A DNA stretch of 64,000 bases from Hydractinia symbiolongicarpus. Its lineage: Eukaryota; Cnidaria; Hydrozoa; Anthoathecata; Hydractiniidae. Shown one piece after another: positions 24,017 through 36,101 of this stretch (position 1 is the first letter of the stretch; every line of letters begins with the position of its first letter). Made by a program: the position numbers and the translations under genes. Below the pieces are notes generated by a model, which saw only the letters and a program-made list of their open reading frames with translations, was not told the origin of the DNA and searched no databases. The stretch lies in the NCBI RefSeq assembly GCF_029227915.1, contig NC_079888.1:2367001-2431000 (forward strand). The letters run 5' to 3'.

Positions 24017-26929
24017 AAAACTTTTAACCATTGTCCGCAGTCTTTCTATGTCATCCCGCATTACTTCGAGGCCAGTTCTGTATCTGTCTATTTTCTAAAG
24101 ATTGAATATAGTAACCATTTTATAACGCTCTTGAGAAGATGTTGACGATGAGGTCACAACACAATACACCTTTCCTGAGACCATGAGTCATACTGTTTTT
24201 TTATGAATACCATATTTGAATTCCGCATAGTTTGTTTAATTTATGTGTAAAAGTTTAACTTGATACGCCAACAGAAAGTGCTATTTTGAGGAGATATATA
24301 TCACAGTTAAAGTCTTCTTAATGCTGAAGTTACCATGTCCCGCCTTGTTTTCAGAAAGAGGTTAGACATGCCACAAATCTTTAAATTAGAATAGCAGGTT
24401 GTTTACTTGCTGCATTGTTTCGAAATTTTCTTTGTTTATGACATTTTTGATAAGGAATTCAAATCTGTTGTCCGTTTTTCATAAAACTCAACAGAAAAAG
24501 TTGCGGCACATCAAAAGAATAAGTCTCGGGAAAGGTGTATTAGCTGTAATGATAATTCTTTTTCAATGCAGGAAAGGAAGGAGAGTGGAGGGATCCAACA
24601 CTTTAAAGGTTCTGTGTTTCAGCAAAATATCTTTTATTGAAGGAACTTTTTCATGAACAAGTCATTGACCACAAAAACAAGTGCCATAGGAGAACACAAT
24701 GATAAGCAACATATAAAGACTGACACAAAACAATTTAGCAAGTCAAACAAAATCAAATATGCACACAAGAAAAAGAAAAAATATAATAACGTAATTCTGT
24801 TGCTAAAATACTGTTATCTTTTATTAAAAAAATTCAATTTCAAAAATGTCTAGTCGTTATTAATTTTTAATTCTTTCGAATATAGTTCCAGTGCTACGCG
24901 TTTAAAAAATACAAAAAATCAGGAATCATTAAAGACAAACATTAATAACAACGTAAATGGCGTGCAATGTATAAATTTTATAATCTACACTGTACTGAAC
25001 TGCGCAAGTTTAATATCCTGTGCCATTTTTGTTTTCCTTAAAAATTTTATGTATGTTTGGCGAATCATAAATCTATTATAAGTTGGCAAAAATACTTTTG
25101 TTTCCGCAAGTCTATTGTTAAAACTTTGCGCACTCTTTATATGAGGAGTCTGTAAAAAGTTGGAGCTCGTAGGAGCTATTTTTTTGTTTATCATACATTA
25201 TAAACGGAAAATTAGATGATAAATCATTTTCATAATGATGCAGCTATTTGGCTCGCTACAAAAGGCTTACCGCATCAATGTCTCCAGTAGTATGAGTTAA
25301 AACTCCTTTTTCCCCTTTTTCCCCAATCGGACCTGGTAAAACTCCAAAATCTTGGAGATTATGCTTTAGTGCATCCTAAATGAAATGTGATTACTATACA
25401 ATGACAATACGCAATTTTGTATTAATTTATTAATTCTTTCGAATATAGTTCCGGTGCTACGCGTTTAAATAATACAAAAAATCAGGAATCATTAAAGACA
25501 AACATTAATAACATCGTAAATTGCGTGCAATGTATAAATTTTATAATCTACACTGTACTGAACTGCGAAAATTTAATATCCTGTGCCATTTTTGTTTTCC
25601 TTTAAAATTTTATGTATGTTTGGTGAATCATAAATCTATTATAAGTTGGCGAAAATACTTTTGTTTCCGCAAGTCTATTGTTAAAACTTTGCGCACTCTT
25701 TATATGAGGAGTCTGTAAAAACTTGGAGCTCGTAAGAGCTATTTTTTCTTGTTTAATACACATTTTAAATAGAAAATTAGATGATAAATCTTTTCGTATA
25801 CGGATATACTTAGTAAATGATGCAGCTCTTTGGCTCGCTACAAAAGGCTTACCGCATCGATGTCTCCAGTAGTATGAGTTAAAACTCCTTTTTCCCCTTT
25901 TTCCCCAATCGGACCTGGTAAAACTCCCAAAACTCCAAAATCTTGGAGATTATGGTTTAGTGCATCCTAAATGAAATGTGATTACTATACAATAATGATA
26001 CGCAATTTTGTATTAATTTATTAATTCTTTCGAATATAGTTCCGGTGCTACGCGTTTAAAAAATACAAAAAATCAGGAATCATTAAAGACGAACATTAAT
26101 AACAACGTAAATGGAGTGCAATGTATAAATTTTATAATCTACACTGCACTGAACTGCGCAAGTTTAATATCCGGTGCCAGTTTTGTGTTCCTTTAAAATT
26201 TTATGTATGTTTGGTGAATCATAAATCTATTATAAGTTGGCGAAAATACTTTTGTTGCCACAAGTCTATTGTTAAAACTTTGCGCACTCTTTATATGATG
26301 AATCTGTAAAAAGTTGGAGCTCGTAAGAGCTATATTTTTGTGTATCATACATTATAAACGGAAAATTAGATGATAAATCATTTTCATATACGGATATACT
26401 TAGTAAATGATGCAGCTATTTGGCTCGCTACAAAAGGCTTACCGCATCGATGTCTCCAGTAGTATGAGTTAAAACTCCTTTTTCCCCTTTTTCCCCAATC
26501 GGACCTGGTAAAACTCAAAAATCTTGAAGATTATGCTTTAGTGCATCCTAAATGAAATGTGATTACTATACAATAATGATACGCAATTTTGTATCAATTG
26601 TACAGACATCAAAATACATCAACTCTAAGACTTGAAATTCTAATAAATTTAACACAACTTCTTTAGACAGACCTAAAATACTCTATATAATCAGTAAAAA
26701 ATTAGGCGTGACTCATTAAACAGATTTACCTAAATTAATTATATCAAAAATAATGAATTGTCGAGAAGGACAAATGTTTGATTACTTCCCACACAATATT
26801 CGATAAAACAGTTCCCGAGCTATAACACTAATCAATCTATGATAATGAAACACATACCTCCGGTACTACGCTACCACCTGCAACCACCAAGATTACATGC
26901 AAAATAAAATATTTGGCAAAAACATTCAT
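24017..26929 (-). pseudogene. Collagen-like family member D with triplicated exon 2
   Basis: Signal exon 26858..26929 (MNVFAKYFILHVILVVAGG) is close to that of C. Three copies of an exon-2 homologue follow: 26443..26547, 25853..25966 and 25271..25375. Each starts DALKHNLQDF or DALNHNLQDF and contains GPIGEKGEKG, with GT..AG and phase 0. The first has TGA at codon 11; the second has a 9-bp in-frame duplication (GVLGVL). A coiled-coil exon at 24017..24094 (KIDRYRTGLEVMRDDIERL..) has a phase-0 acceptor and a GTAAGT donor. No main Gly-X-Y exons were found between 24095 and 25271. Either a decayed paralogue or a short product made by skipping the stop-bearing exon. Confidence 0.6.
24863..26600. 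repeat. Three tandem units of about 0.58 kb
   Basis: Each unit starts TTAATTCTTTCGAATATAG (about 24865, 25431, 26021) and carries one exon-2 copy of gene D plus about 0.4 kb of intron. High identity between units points to recent tandem duplication. Confidence 0.88.
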
Positions 26930-27769
26930 CTTGCTGGGTTAGCTTTATTTCTTTTTATATCAATATAGAGTACTAGAAGAAAAATATTTTTTGTTTAAAT
27001 TCAATTAATAAATGCGCTCATTGAATTTCAAACCATAAAACATCTCTCAACAAAAGTGAATTCTACGTAATATACGCTATACATAATCTATCTTTTAATC
27101 CCTGCCCACCCCGGCTCTCTCCGACATTTCCTTTTTAATTTGGTGCAACCAGGAGCGTTCAATTACCAGAGAGAGCTGTAGCTTACTTTTTTTCTTTGAA
27201 AAGGTTTTTTAAACATAGGCGCTCATTCAGAGGAGGAGTTTCTTTTTACATTTTGTGTCCTGGGTAATTATGATACATGTGAATCTGATATATAATGTGG
27301 TACTGTGTAAGTTCATAATACAACAGCTTTTTACGACTTAAATGTTTATGATGTGAAATGGTCGGGTTTAGACATTTGTGTAACTACATGTGATAAGTAC
27401 TTCATAAAAAGAAAGAAAAAAGAATTCGCTACAAAATGAGAAGGGAATTCGTAGTACTGGATGCTTTTTAAAAAAAGACGTAGTTTAAATGAAGTCAAAT
27501 AGTTAACAATATATTGCATTGAATATAAGAATTCTATGCCATTAATGTCTCACTTGGTCCGCATACTTCTAAATAGAAAATAAAAATAACTTTAAATGGT
27601 ACACAGCAGACAAAATAAAAATTACCTACACGGGATACAAAAAATGTGTTAATCTTGCGGATTTATTTTAGCGAGTAGACCTCCTTTTGAATTTACCTGT
27701 ATTTTTGTGTACGTGGGTTACCCAATTCATTTTCGAATTCCGGAGGCGACATTCTCAAAATAAATATAC

Positions 27770-27850
27770 TTACAATATTTTAACCATTCTTTGAAGATTT
27801 TTTACGTCATCCTGCATTATTTCGAAGAGAGCTCTGCACCTTTTTAACTT
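27770..27850 (-). pseudogene. Terminal coiled-coil exon of a fifth collagen-like copy (E)
   Basis: 81 nt after a TTTTTAG acceptor: KLKRCRALFEIMQDDVKNLQ..., then TAA. Homologous to 24017-24094 of copy D. D differs by one base at the end, which removes this stop. The rest of copy E would lie to the right, but 27.9-30 kb contains no Gly-X-Y exon, so E is a remnant. Confidence 0.55.
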
Positions 27851-28165
27851 CTAAAAATTGAATATAATATTTGTTTAAGTAACGATTTTAAAACACTCTT
27901 GACAAGATATTGAAGATGAGGTCACAACACAATTAGCTGTAATGATAATACTTTTCTAATGAAAAGAGGACGCACTGCCCCGGAAAAAACGGAGTTAGTT
28001 TATTGCTTTGCTATTAAACAAACTAACAAGCGATGACAACCAATTAGGCCCATTCTGCCAATTTATATACTTGAAGACCAAAAAACAAATAACATGAAAG
28101 CGAGTTTAGTTATGAGCAAATTTTTAGTTTACAGCAAAGTAGTGCATATATAGTTTGCAAAATTG

Positions 28166-28430
<265 letters not shown>

Positions 28431-29279
28431 TGACACTGGTCTTTTCTACTGGTTTGTTTTTATGATAGTATCAGTAAGTGCCGCCATTTTGTAACAGGAT
28501 GGGGGAGGGTGCATTTTGTAAAAAAACATATGGCAAAAAGTATATGGCAAGTACAAAAAGTATGTAGTTTGTACATTATAACATGACAACAGAGATAATA
28601 TCGTAATTCTAAAATTTCGTATTAAGAGAGTTACCATGTTGGAGTTTTTTTGCGCAAATGAAATTTCTAGTAATTTTTTTCCGCGAAAACAAATTTTTCC
28701 TCACCAGACAGACAACCAGTGTACTAAAATAGATTAAGGCTAAGATTATGCCAAAAATTAAGCACGTTCACAGCTAAAATTCAGACGTTGTGATAAGAAA
28801 ACAATATGTACAAGACAATTTATTTTTTCATTCTTTTCCTTCTTACTGGATATTAACCTGAAAATAATAGATTACCATTAAAGGAAGGATTTTCTAAACT
28901 TTTGTTCTTTATATTGCCAACAAACTGTAAGTGTTTAGGTTAACCATCACAATGCTTCATACAATTATATGATTGTTGACAGTTAATAAGATGGAGTAGA
29001 GAGAAACAGGGTTTGTGACAGACTTAATCATAATAGTAAATAGTTGAAAATATTAAAAAAATGCTAAAACTGCTTTGTTAATTACTCATGCATAGCTACA
29101 ACCCTGGTAAAATGATTGGGAAATGTGATAAGAAATCTGGTATTTTTCATTATTCTTAATGATGAAATCTATTTTCTCTCTTCCTCTTCCCCGTATCATC
29201 CTATCTGATTTTCTGGGAAAAGGGAGAGCTAAAAATAAAATTCTCTGTAAAATTCTTGTTTTCATAAGTATTTCTTCAC

Positions 29280-30175
29280 GAAGGGAAAAATTAAGATTAA
29301 AATCACTGGGGACGTAAGGGAGTTTAACTACTTTGTTTTAATTTAAAAGTGTTTCACCACGACGGGTGAAAATTTCGCCTAAAATCACTGGGCACAAAGG
29401 GTGGTCTATCTCCGTCGTTTATATGTAAATATTTTTATCGACAAAGGGTAAAAATTAGGCTTAACATCACTGGGCACGTACGGGAGTTTATCTACTTTGT
29501 TTTGCGCTATTCCATGTAATTAACGAGTCAAGAAATTAACGCAAATTAAATTACCGGTCATGAAATTAACGCGATTCAATGAAATTATGATTAAATGAAA
29601 AGGCATTTAATTAACGCGGTTGAGCAAATTTTTTTTCAGAAATGCATTTAATTAACGCGAATTTGAGAATATGCGATATCACACGAAGCAAAAATTACGG
29701 CAACAGTCGAACCCACGGTAGTGCCGCGGTCTCTATTACAAGGCTGTTTGGCAATAGAAATAAAAGTTTTGTTTGGAAAGACAATGTTAAAAATTTAAAT
29801 AGTTTGGAAGAAAAAGTGCTGTTAGTTAATTTTCCACTTAAATCAGAGTATGAAGATTATACAAAAACTATTTTAAGAAAAGATCGCTAAAAAACAACAC
29901 CGTTGAGCTATCGTCGGTGGGGAGGAACTAGTAAAAAATTTGTAAAAAAAATTAGATTTTTATGTTTTTTAAGCTTTTAGACATTATAAAAAAATCACCA
30001 AATTAACAGTATTTTAATTAACATGTCATGAAATTAACAGTGCTTAAATTAACACTGCATTTAATTTAATTTTATGACTCGTTCATTTCATGGAATAAGG
30101 TTAATACAAAAATGTTTCTTCACGAAGGGTAAAAATTTAGCCTAAAATCACTGGGCACGTAGGGGAGTCTATCTA
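29280..30175. repeat. Imperfect repeats around CACTGGGCACGTAGGG
   Basis: At least four copies of a motif of the form CACGAAGGGTAAAAATTAGG..AAAATCACTGGGCACGTAGG.. near 29300, 29370, 29450 and 30120. The last two are separated by the inverted-repeat element at 29508-30097. Confidence 0.65.
29508..30097. mobile_element. TA-flanked inverted-repeat DNA element, about 590 bp
   Basis: Ends are TATTCCATGTAATTAACGAG and, read inward from the right, TATTCCATGAAATGAACGAG, both followed by many ATTAACGCG/ATTAACAGT motifs. TA at both borders fits a Tc1/mariner-type TA target duplication. An internal 82-codon ORF at 29642-29890 has no recognisable transposase motif, so this is probably non-autonomous. Confidence 0.68.
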
Positions 30176-30818
30176 AATGTGCATAAAAATGCATTGACGT
30201 TATAGAATATTGCGTCACTGCAATATTTGTACAAGGGAGAAAGAGGGTGGGGGTCTATTCCCATGAAGATTTCAAAATGTTCAAGGTAAGTTTTCTAGAT
30301 TTTGTCAGAACTCTAAATTTTAACAACACTGAAGTATAATTTCGGCGCGTATTTTTGAAGATTTGTACGTTGACTGTTACAGTACAGCTTCACTTTGGAA
30401 ATACCAGGGTTTTTAAAAACATCAAGCAGTGACTTTGGGCTAAATTGCGCAACGTCAGCTTGTTGCTGACTGTATTGAATTAAATCTACTACGTTATACT
30501 AGTCGTTAGTACGTGGAAGATTCCGCAAGGGATCAATCGCCCTATCGCATATATTTACCTCATCGTTCTCTCGTGTCTACTTGTTCACACAAATTAAAGA
30601 AATTAAGTCGTCAATAGTTATTACCATTCTCAGAGGTTCGGTTCTCATTGATAATAATCATTGACAGACAGACAGGCAGGTTGACATTTCGTGCATTCTT
30701 TCCCGCTTCTTACCATGACGTCATGAAAATTACTGGCACGAAGGTTGTTACTATGATTATAGGTTGTTATTATTATGACAATTTTTTTGAAAGGATAATC
30801 AATTAAATATTATATATA

Positions 30819-30890
30819 CTAGCCAGGAAACCCGGCGTCGAAACGCCGGGGTAAGCCACCAGTAATCAAGTATTGATTATTGGTGGCTTA
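30819..30890 (-). mobile_element. Helitron-type 3' end with hairpins
   Basis: On the minus strand, a hairpin CCCGGCGT/ACGCCGGG with a 4-nt loop (30831-30850) is followed by TTTCCTGG, then CTAG, with T next. That is the standard Helitron terminus (hairpin, short spacer, CTRR, insertion before T). Just inside is an 18-bp stem (TAAGCCACCAGTAATCAA) with a 3-nt loop at 30852-30890 and one mismatch. The 5' end was not located. Confidence 0.55.
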
Positions 30891-31136
30891 GGTGGAGGTA
30901 GACATGCGGCTTTTAGTAAAGATAATGATAATGCCTGAGAGAAACAAAGATAAAAAAATATACGAAATAAATAAAACATTACCTTGAACTAAATCAGGAA
31001 TAAAGTTTCCAAGATAAAATTTCATTTATTAACTCAGTTTTTAAGCTTTCTAGAAAAAAGGAAATAATTAAAATGATGGTAATATAAAAATATAACAGGT
31101 TCAGGCTTGCTGGTCCCCCGAACATTTTATAGTGTT

Positions 31137-31680
31137 CGTATTAACTGCTTCCTACCTCTCTCTGTTGTTTCGGATGATCAAGAAGAAATTGATTTATATC
31201 CCATGGAGTTTATTAATTCCTTAACTCCAAGTGGTATGCCACCACACCAATTAAATGTCAAAGTTGGATGTGTTGTAATGTTGTTAAGAAATCTGTCCCT
31301 TAAAGACGGTCTTTGTAATGGTACAAGGTTAATGGTTCGGAATCTGCGTGCAAATGTTATCGATTGTGAAATTCTTACCGATATCCGTAGAGGTGATCCT
31401 GTGTTAATTCCGAGAGTGTTCCTCTGTCCAAATGATACAAATCTACCCTTTTAAATTAAACGCACCCAGTTTCCTTTAAGATTGTCTTACGCATTGACTA
31501 TAAATAAGAGTCAAGGCCAAAAGAGAAAGTTGGTATATACTTGCGTAGACCTTGCTTTAGCCATGGACAATTGTATGTTGCTTTTTCACGAGCACGGTCA
31601 TTTGCTGCAGTAAAGGTAAAGGTTGTCAGTACTTATCAACAAGGTTATGTAGGGAATAGATGTTTCACAAAGAATGTTGT
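31137..31680 (+). pseudogene. Helitron PIF1-like helicase C-terminal fragment
   Basis: Reads VVSDDQEEIDLYPMEFINSL, SGMPPHQLNVKVGCVVMLLRN and GLCNGTRLMVRNL, then after an in-frame TAA (31452-31454) IKRTQFPLRLSYALTINKSQ and GQ. These are the conserved C-terminal motifs of Helitron/PIF1 SF1B helicases (PPHxLxLK..RNL..GLCNGTRL..QFPxRL..TINKSQGQ). The upstream helicase and Rep domains are missing, and the end (LLFHEHGHLLQ) is decayed. Confidence 0.85.
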
Positions 31681-31736
31681 TTTTCCACAAGTGTTGTAAA
31701 TATTTTAATTTTCTATTACTGATACAATGATTGACA

Positions 31737-31862
31737 GCAAGTTACTGTTTACCTCTTGAAAGGTATGTGGGCTGTACTGCAACAAGTTATTGTGTACCTC
31801 TTGATAGGTATGTGTGTTGCGTTTCAGGCAAATTACTGAGTACCTCTTTGAAGGTATGTTTG
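31737..31862. repeat. Three imperfect repeats of about 50 bp
   Basis: Each contains CAAGTTACTG or similar followed by TACCTCTTGAAAGGTATGT, whose TACCT..AGGTA ends are inverted. They lie just after the Helitron helicase fragment. Confidence 0.65.
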
Positions 31863-32219
31863 CCATGTTCAGTAATCTGTTCAAATTAATTGTCCTGTTC
31901 AAATTAATTGTCACTTAAAAAAACAGTTCTACTCCCTACTTCACCATGTTGTTATTTCTCATTACTGTGTTTCCATTTTTTTGAATGTGTTTAATTAGCT
32001 GAGTGTTTTATAGGGTGGGGTGCATAATTCCGTGGCTTAAAACATGTTTTCTACTTTTTTATTTCACTTAAAAATACAACAATTTTGTGTACTTGCAAAA
32101 AATGAAGACAAAAACGGGGGTACAAAACCATGTCTTTGCTGTACTACTGCTGTATTGAAAAACATGATCACTACTCACCCTCTATTTTTTTCCTTTTAGT
32201 CAAACAATACAAAATTATA

Positions 32220-32665
32220 ATGGCGGAACACATAAAAGAGGGTATTGTGGTGGACAAAAGTGTCAAAGAAGCCGTGGTCCAGGAGGGACGTGTAAATGAA
32301 GAGGAACATGTTGTAGAGAAGGTGGTTGAAGGTGGTTGTACAGATGTAAGTAATCCATTGTAACCATCCATCAAAGATCTTTAAATCTCCAAATGCAAGA
32401 TTTTAATCTATCTTACAGTTTATTCTTACTGTCACACCATTTTATTTTTAGGAACTAACCTATGCTCGGTACAAGGAGTACCGAAATGTACATAAAGGGC
32501 CGGTTTCCAACCTATGCTCGGTACAAGGAGTACCGAAATGTACATAAAGGGCCGGTTTCCAACCGGTCCTTTCAATTTTGGCAAAAAAATGGTGGGAAAG
32601 ATAAAGACGGTTTTCAATGGAAAAAAAAAACCTCCAAAAAAATTGAAAAAAAAAGAAAAAAATAA
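32220..32665 (+). pseudogene. Hypothetical two-exon gene disrupted by a 52-bp tandem duplication
   Basis: Exon 1, 32220..32345: MAEHIKEGIVVDKSVKEAVV..GGCTD, phase-0 GTAAGT donor. Exon 2 begins at 32452 after a TTTTTAG acceptor: ELTYARYKEYRNVHKGPVSN. A perfect 52-bp direct duplication (about 32457-32508 and 32509-32560) shifts the frame, since 52 is not a multiple of 3, and creates an early stop. With one unit the frame would run on to a Lys-rich end and stop at 32665. No family recognised. Confidence 0.45.
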
Positions 32666-32729
32666 CAACATTACAAAAAATTATATGCAAAAGTTTAAGG
32701 TGATGAAAGAGGCTATATGTAGCCCACAG

Positions 32730-34154
32730 CTATAGGTACGTAGCTAGCTAAAGAATAAAAATTGACGCAGCTAATAAACAACAAACTAAAATTAAGCAAA
32801 CACCAAAGATGTAGCTAGCTAGCTAGCTAATTGTATTCTCACAAGTAGAAATAGAAATTAATTTCAAAAGTAGAAATTAGGAAGGGTAAAAACGGCAAAT
32901 AATTAATGAGATACTTTCCAAAGAATTATTCAGGAAAATTTCTTGTCTTATCTTGCCATAACTTCGTTGCTACATCGTATTTTCTATTTTCTTATCCGGG
33001 CAGTAAAAGTGTAACAATTGCCGCGGAAAATGCAATGCTTATTGATTGGCTTATACATATAATCAAGACTGTTGATTGGGTAATTAAATCGAGGCACAAG
33101 TGCAGGGAGGAACAGGATAATTTATGTAAATATTTATCCGGTGAGGGTTAAAACATGCGATAAACGGCGATTGAGGTCACGGGGGTAACTATTATTAAAA
33201 ATGGCGTATTAAAGTAATTCATTCATTTTTATCTCTTAATTTATTTTTTTCATCAAGGTTCATAACTTAAAGTAATTAAATTAAATAAGGTAATAAATTA
33301 ATTTCTTGAGTTTAGTTCAATTAATTATAAAGTTTTCCATTAAACAACCCCCTGTTTTCTAAAAATTCGCGGAAAGATCAAAGGAATATCGGTAACCCTT
33401 TTGAACAGACAGACAGACGACGGCTATTATTATAGAGACAGTAAATTATATACAAACAAATTTGTTCTCTCATTGACTCACATTGAAAATCTAAATAATA
33501 AACTAAAACCGGTGATAAAATTATGTGTTGGAGAAAATAAAATTAAAAACATTATTACGAACTTCCTTCTCTTTTTCTACATATGAGAAGAGATGGAATA
33601 GGGACGCTAGCAGCATTTAATACTAACCCTATAATAACTGTTTATGAGGGCAATACCGGAGAATATTGACCGACGTCAAAGTATTGCCCAAGCTTGTGAG
33701 GGTAATACGTGACGGAGGCCAATATTCGAAGGTTCGAAATGCAGTACCCGGGTTATTATCCGGGTACTGCATTTTACGACCAATAATATAACATTATAAG
33801 CAGGACGTAGAAACCATGTTTTTATAGAAATCCCATAACTATTTCCATATGGAACGTACATTCGAACTAACTAATATAAATTTTTTTAAACCAAATATCG
33901 TGTAAACATCACACGATTTTATTGTAACTGCAACATGAACTCTTAAAAACACAAAAGTAACTTTCAATTTTTGCGTTTTGCTTACTTTTTTCCGTGTTTA
34001 TTTACACTTAAAGCTACCATATTTAAACTTTAAACAAGGTTGCTATGGTAGCGGGCAATACCGTGGAATATTGGCCGCTGTGACATGAGTTCAAACCAAT
34101 CACATTGCACAATATTCAGAAATATTGATGCCGCCCTTTTACCCGAGTAATAAA
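32730..34154. other. Intergenic, with a 15-bp-stem hairpin and GGCAATACC repeats
   Basis: 33737-33751 and 33760-33774 form a perfect stem AAATGCAGTACCCGG with an 8-nt loop. GGGCAATACCGNGGAATATTG-like segments occur near 33648 and 34052. A partial R-family repeat lies at about 33406-33440. ORFs at 32906-33151 and 33401-33586 have no recognisable domains. Confidence 0.5.
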
Positions 34155-34292
34155 TCTATATTATAATACCCGTATACGTCTGTCTGTGTGTCTGTCACGC
34201 AAAGTGATAGCTTAGCTGCGCAAGTAGCGAGACGCACGTGATGCGGTATAAAAAGGACGGGCGAATCCGTGGATTTTTCCACGGGCTAACGA
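34155..34292 (+). mobile_element. Non-autonomous Helitron-like element (copy R4)
   Basis: Begins TCTATATTATAATACCCG like copy R2 and ends in the hairpin CCGTGGATTTTTCCACGGG followed by CTAACGAT. The last bases differ from the CTAG of R2. Confidence 0.6.
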
Positions 34293-34429
34293 TTGTATAC
34301 TATAAATTCTCCCTTAAGAAGATTATTCATTCGGTCTTTTTCGTTTTAAATTAACCATAGGCGAGAAAAGTCTCTGATTCTATAAGTCTACTTCTGGCTA
34401 AACTGATGTGTTTTTAGATACGGAGAACA

Positions 34430-34545
34430 GAACTTGCTTGGTTTAACGATTATTTATGTAATATCACGACTCTTTATCCTCTGCTAAACCAATAACATCT
34501 GGGGTTCCACAGGGGTCAGAATTTTCACCATGGTTTAATTGTGTT
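34430..34545 (+). pseudogene. Non-LTR (LINE) reverse transcriptase fragment
   Basis: Reads WFNDYLCNIT and, in the next frame, SAKPITSGVPQGSEFSPWFN. The GVPQGS(x)xSP motif is the conserved RT block of LINEs, preceded by the usual W..YL segment. About 115 bp, frameshifted, no other domains nearby. Confidence 0.65.
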
Positions 34546-35731
34546 TTAATTTAAAATCCGAATCCGCCTTTCTCTCTTTCTTAATATTTCACAAATAATT
34601 GAACGTTAGAAAACACATTTCCCAAAGTTTTTAACCTGAAAGAAGCTGAACTTTCTTGATTAAAAACTTTTCCTCTCCCACCTTAAAAAACATGCAAAAC
34701 AAGTCACAAAATCGTTGGAAATCCCTTCGGCATTTATTAAACTCATTTAAAACGCACTTAAACCACACTAATACACACAGGTTACCTACTGTCTGCCAAG
34801 TTCCAACCCAAATTTTTCCTCACTGCTGCTTGATATGTAGTGTTCCACAAATTCTAAATAGACATATTTAAATTTAAAAATATATCTGGTAGACGAGAGA
34901 AACTGACAGAGTGGTTACATATTTTCAGAAGGAATTTGTCAAGTAAAGATATTTTTATAACAAACTGCTAGACCACGCATCTGTCAAAAAAAGAAGACCA
35001 GAATCGGGTTTTTACGCTAATATAAAGATGTTAGAGAATACAAGATTGAAAGGGAACTGAAATTATTCTTGCGGGGAGCAGCGAAGCCTATATCCTCATT
35101 AAATAGCCAAATATAAGTGACAGTAAGTACAGTGGAGAGTATATAGCTTTTTTATACGATTTCATTCCTATACATCTAAAATTTTAAAAATTATGCCATT
35201 TTATCAGTGTTGCCCAGTAAGTTTATCTTGTTATTTGTTGGTTTTTCTTTTGTAAATTTCTTATTAAGGGAGACGTGTCTTTCCCAAACTGTACACCGAT
35301 GCCGTATACCATTCTTGTTTCGTTTAACATTTTTTAGCATTTTTTGAAACATAAGATTTTAAACAACAATGTCACTGGCCCGTGGAATATTGCGTTCGGA
35401 ACAGACTGCGATACTGCTAATGCGGGATATATTTCATTAAATTAAATTCGCTATGGAAAATCTAAAAACCGTTTGATGGGATAACATGAAGCAGGTGAAA
35501 ACTTGTTTGTTATACGATTCGATCAAAAGGGCGCCTACGATTTTTCGCTTGCGAACCTAGGGGACCCTGACAATCGCTCCACAACCCTTTCCATATTGAT
35601 TTACAAATCTGATTTTTCACCTAATACCTTAGATCGTTGCGGTCTGTTGTTTATATTTTTTTACCTGACCATATACGTAAACATACCCATTGTTCTGGAT
35701 GCAAAATTAAAATATTACGTCACGCTGCAAC
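34546..35731. other. Intergenic, with a dispersed repeat at about 35035-35175
   Basis: 35035-35175 (GCGGGGAGCAGCGAAGCC..CTCATTAAAT..GTGGAGAGTATATAG) recurs inverted at about 57550-57670. Nothing else recognised. Confidence 0.55.
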
Positions 35732-36101
35732 TTATCTATACCGACCTAGGTAGGTTATTGATGAAATACCTTTGACAAATACATAATCATGGGTAACATT
35801 ACGACAAGAAGAGGCAACAACGTTTGGTGTGTTTTTTATTCGACCTGTTTTTTCAAGAGATTGAAACTTTTCTAATAGCAGTTTTTTATTTTTCATGACT
35901 GTTATTGGTGATGGAGAAGTAAGTACAGAAGACATATCTAGAAATTTAAATGTAAAACATTTTAAAATAACCAGCTACATCTATTTTAAAACCTTGATCG
36001 CATAAAATTTAATATTTGGCAAACTTACCACTTCCTGCACCACTTCCATTGAACTCTGACGCAGTGGACGGTTACAAACTTGTTTCTCAATAGTCATATA
36101 A
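35732..36101 (-). CDS. Possible hypothetical gene, low confidence
   Basis: A first exon 36033..36101 (MTIEKQVCNRPLRQSSMEVV..) ends at GTAAGT. A second stretch 35732..35939 follows TTTCTAG and reads MSSVLTSPSPITVMKNKKLL.. to a stop. Both look coding on composition and splice sites, but phases do not match by 1 nt, so the link is unproven. No family recognised. Confidence 0.28.

Noticed and set aside
34656-34871. 71-codon ORF with His and Cys residues
   Set aside because: No zinc-finger spacing or family resemblance; just downstream of LINE debris.
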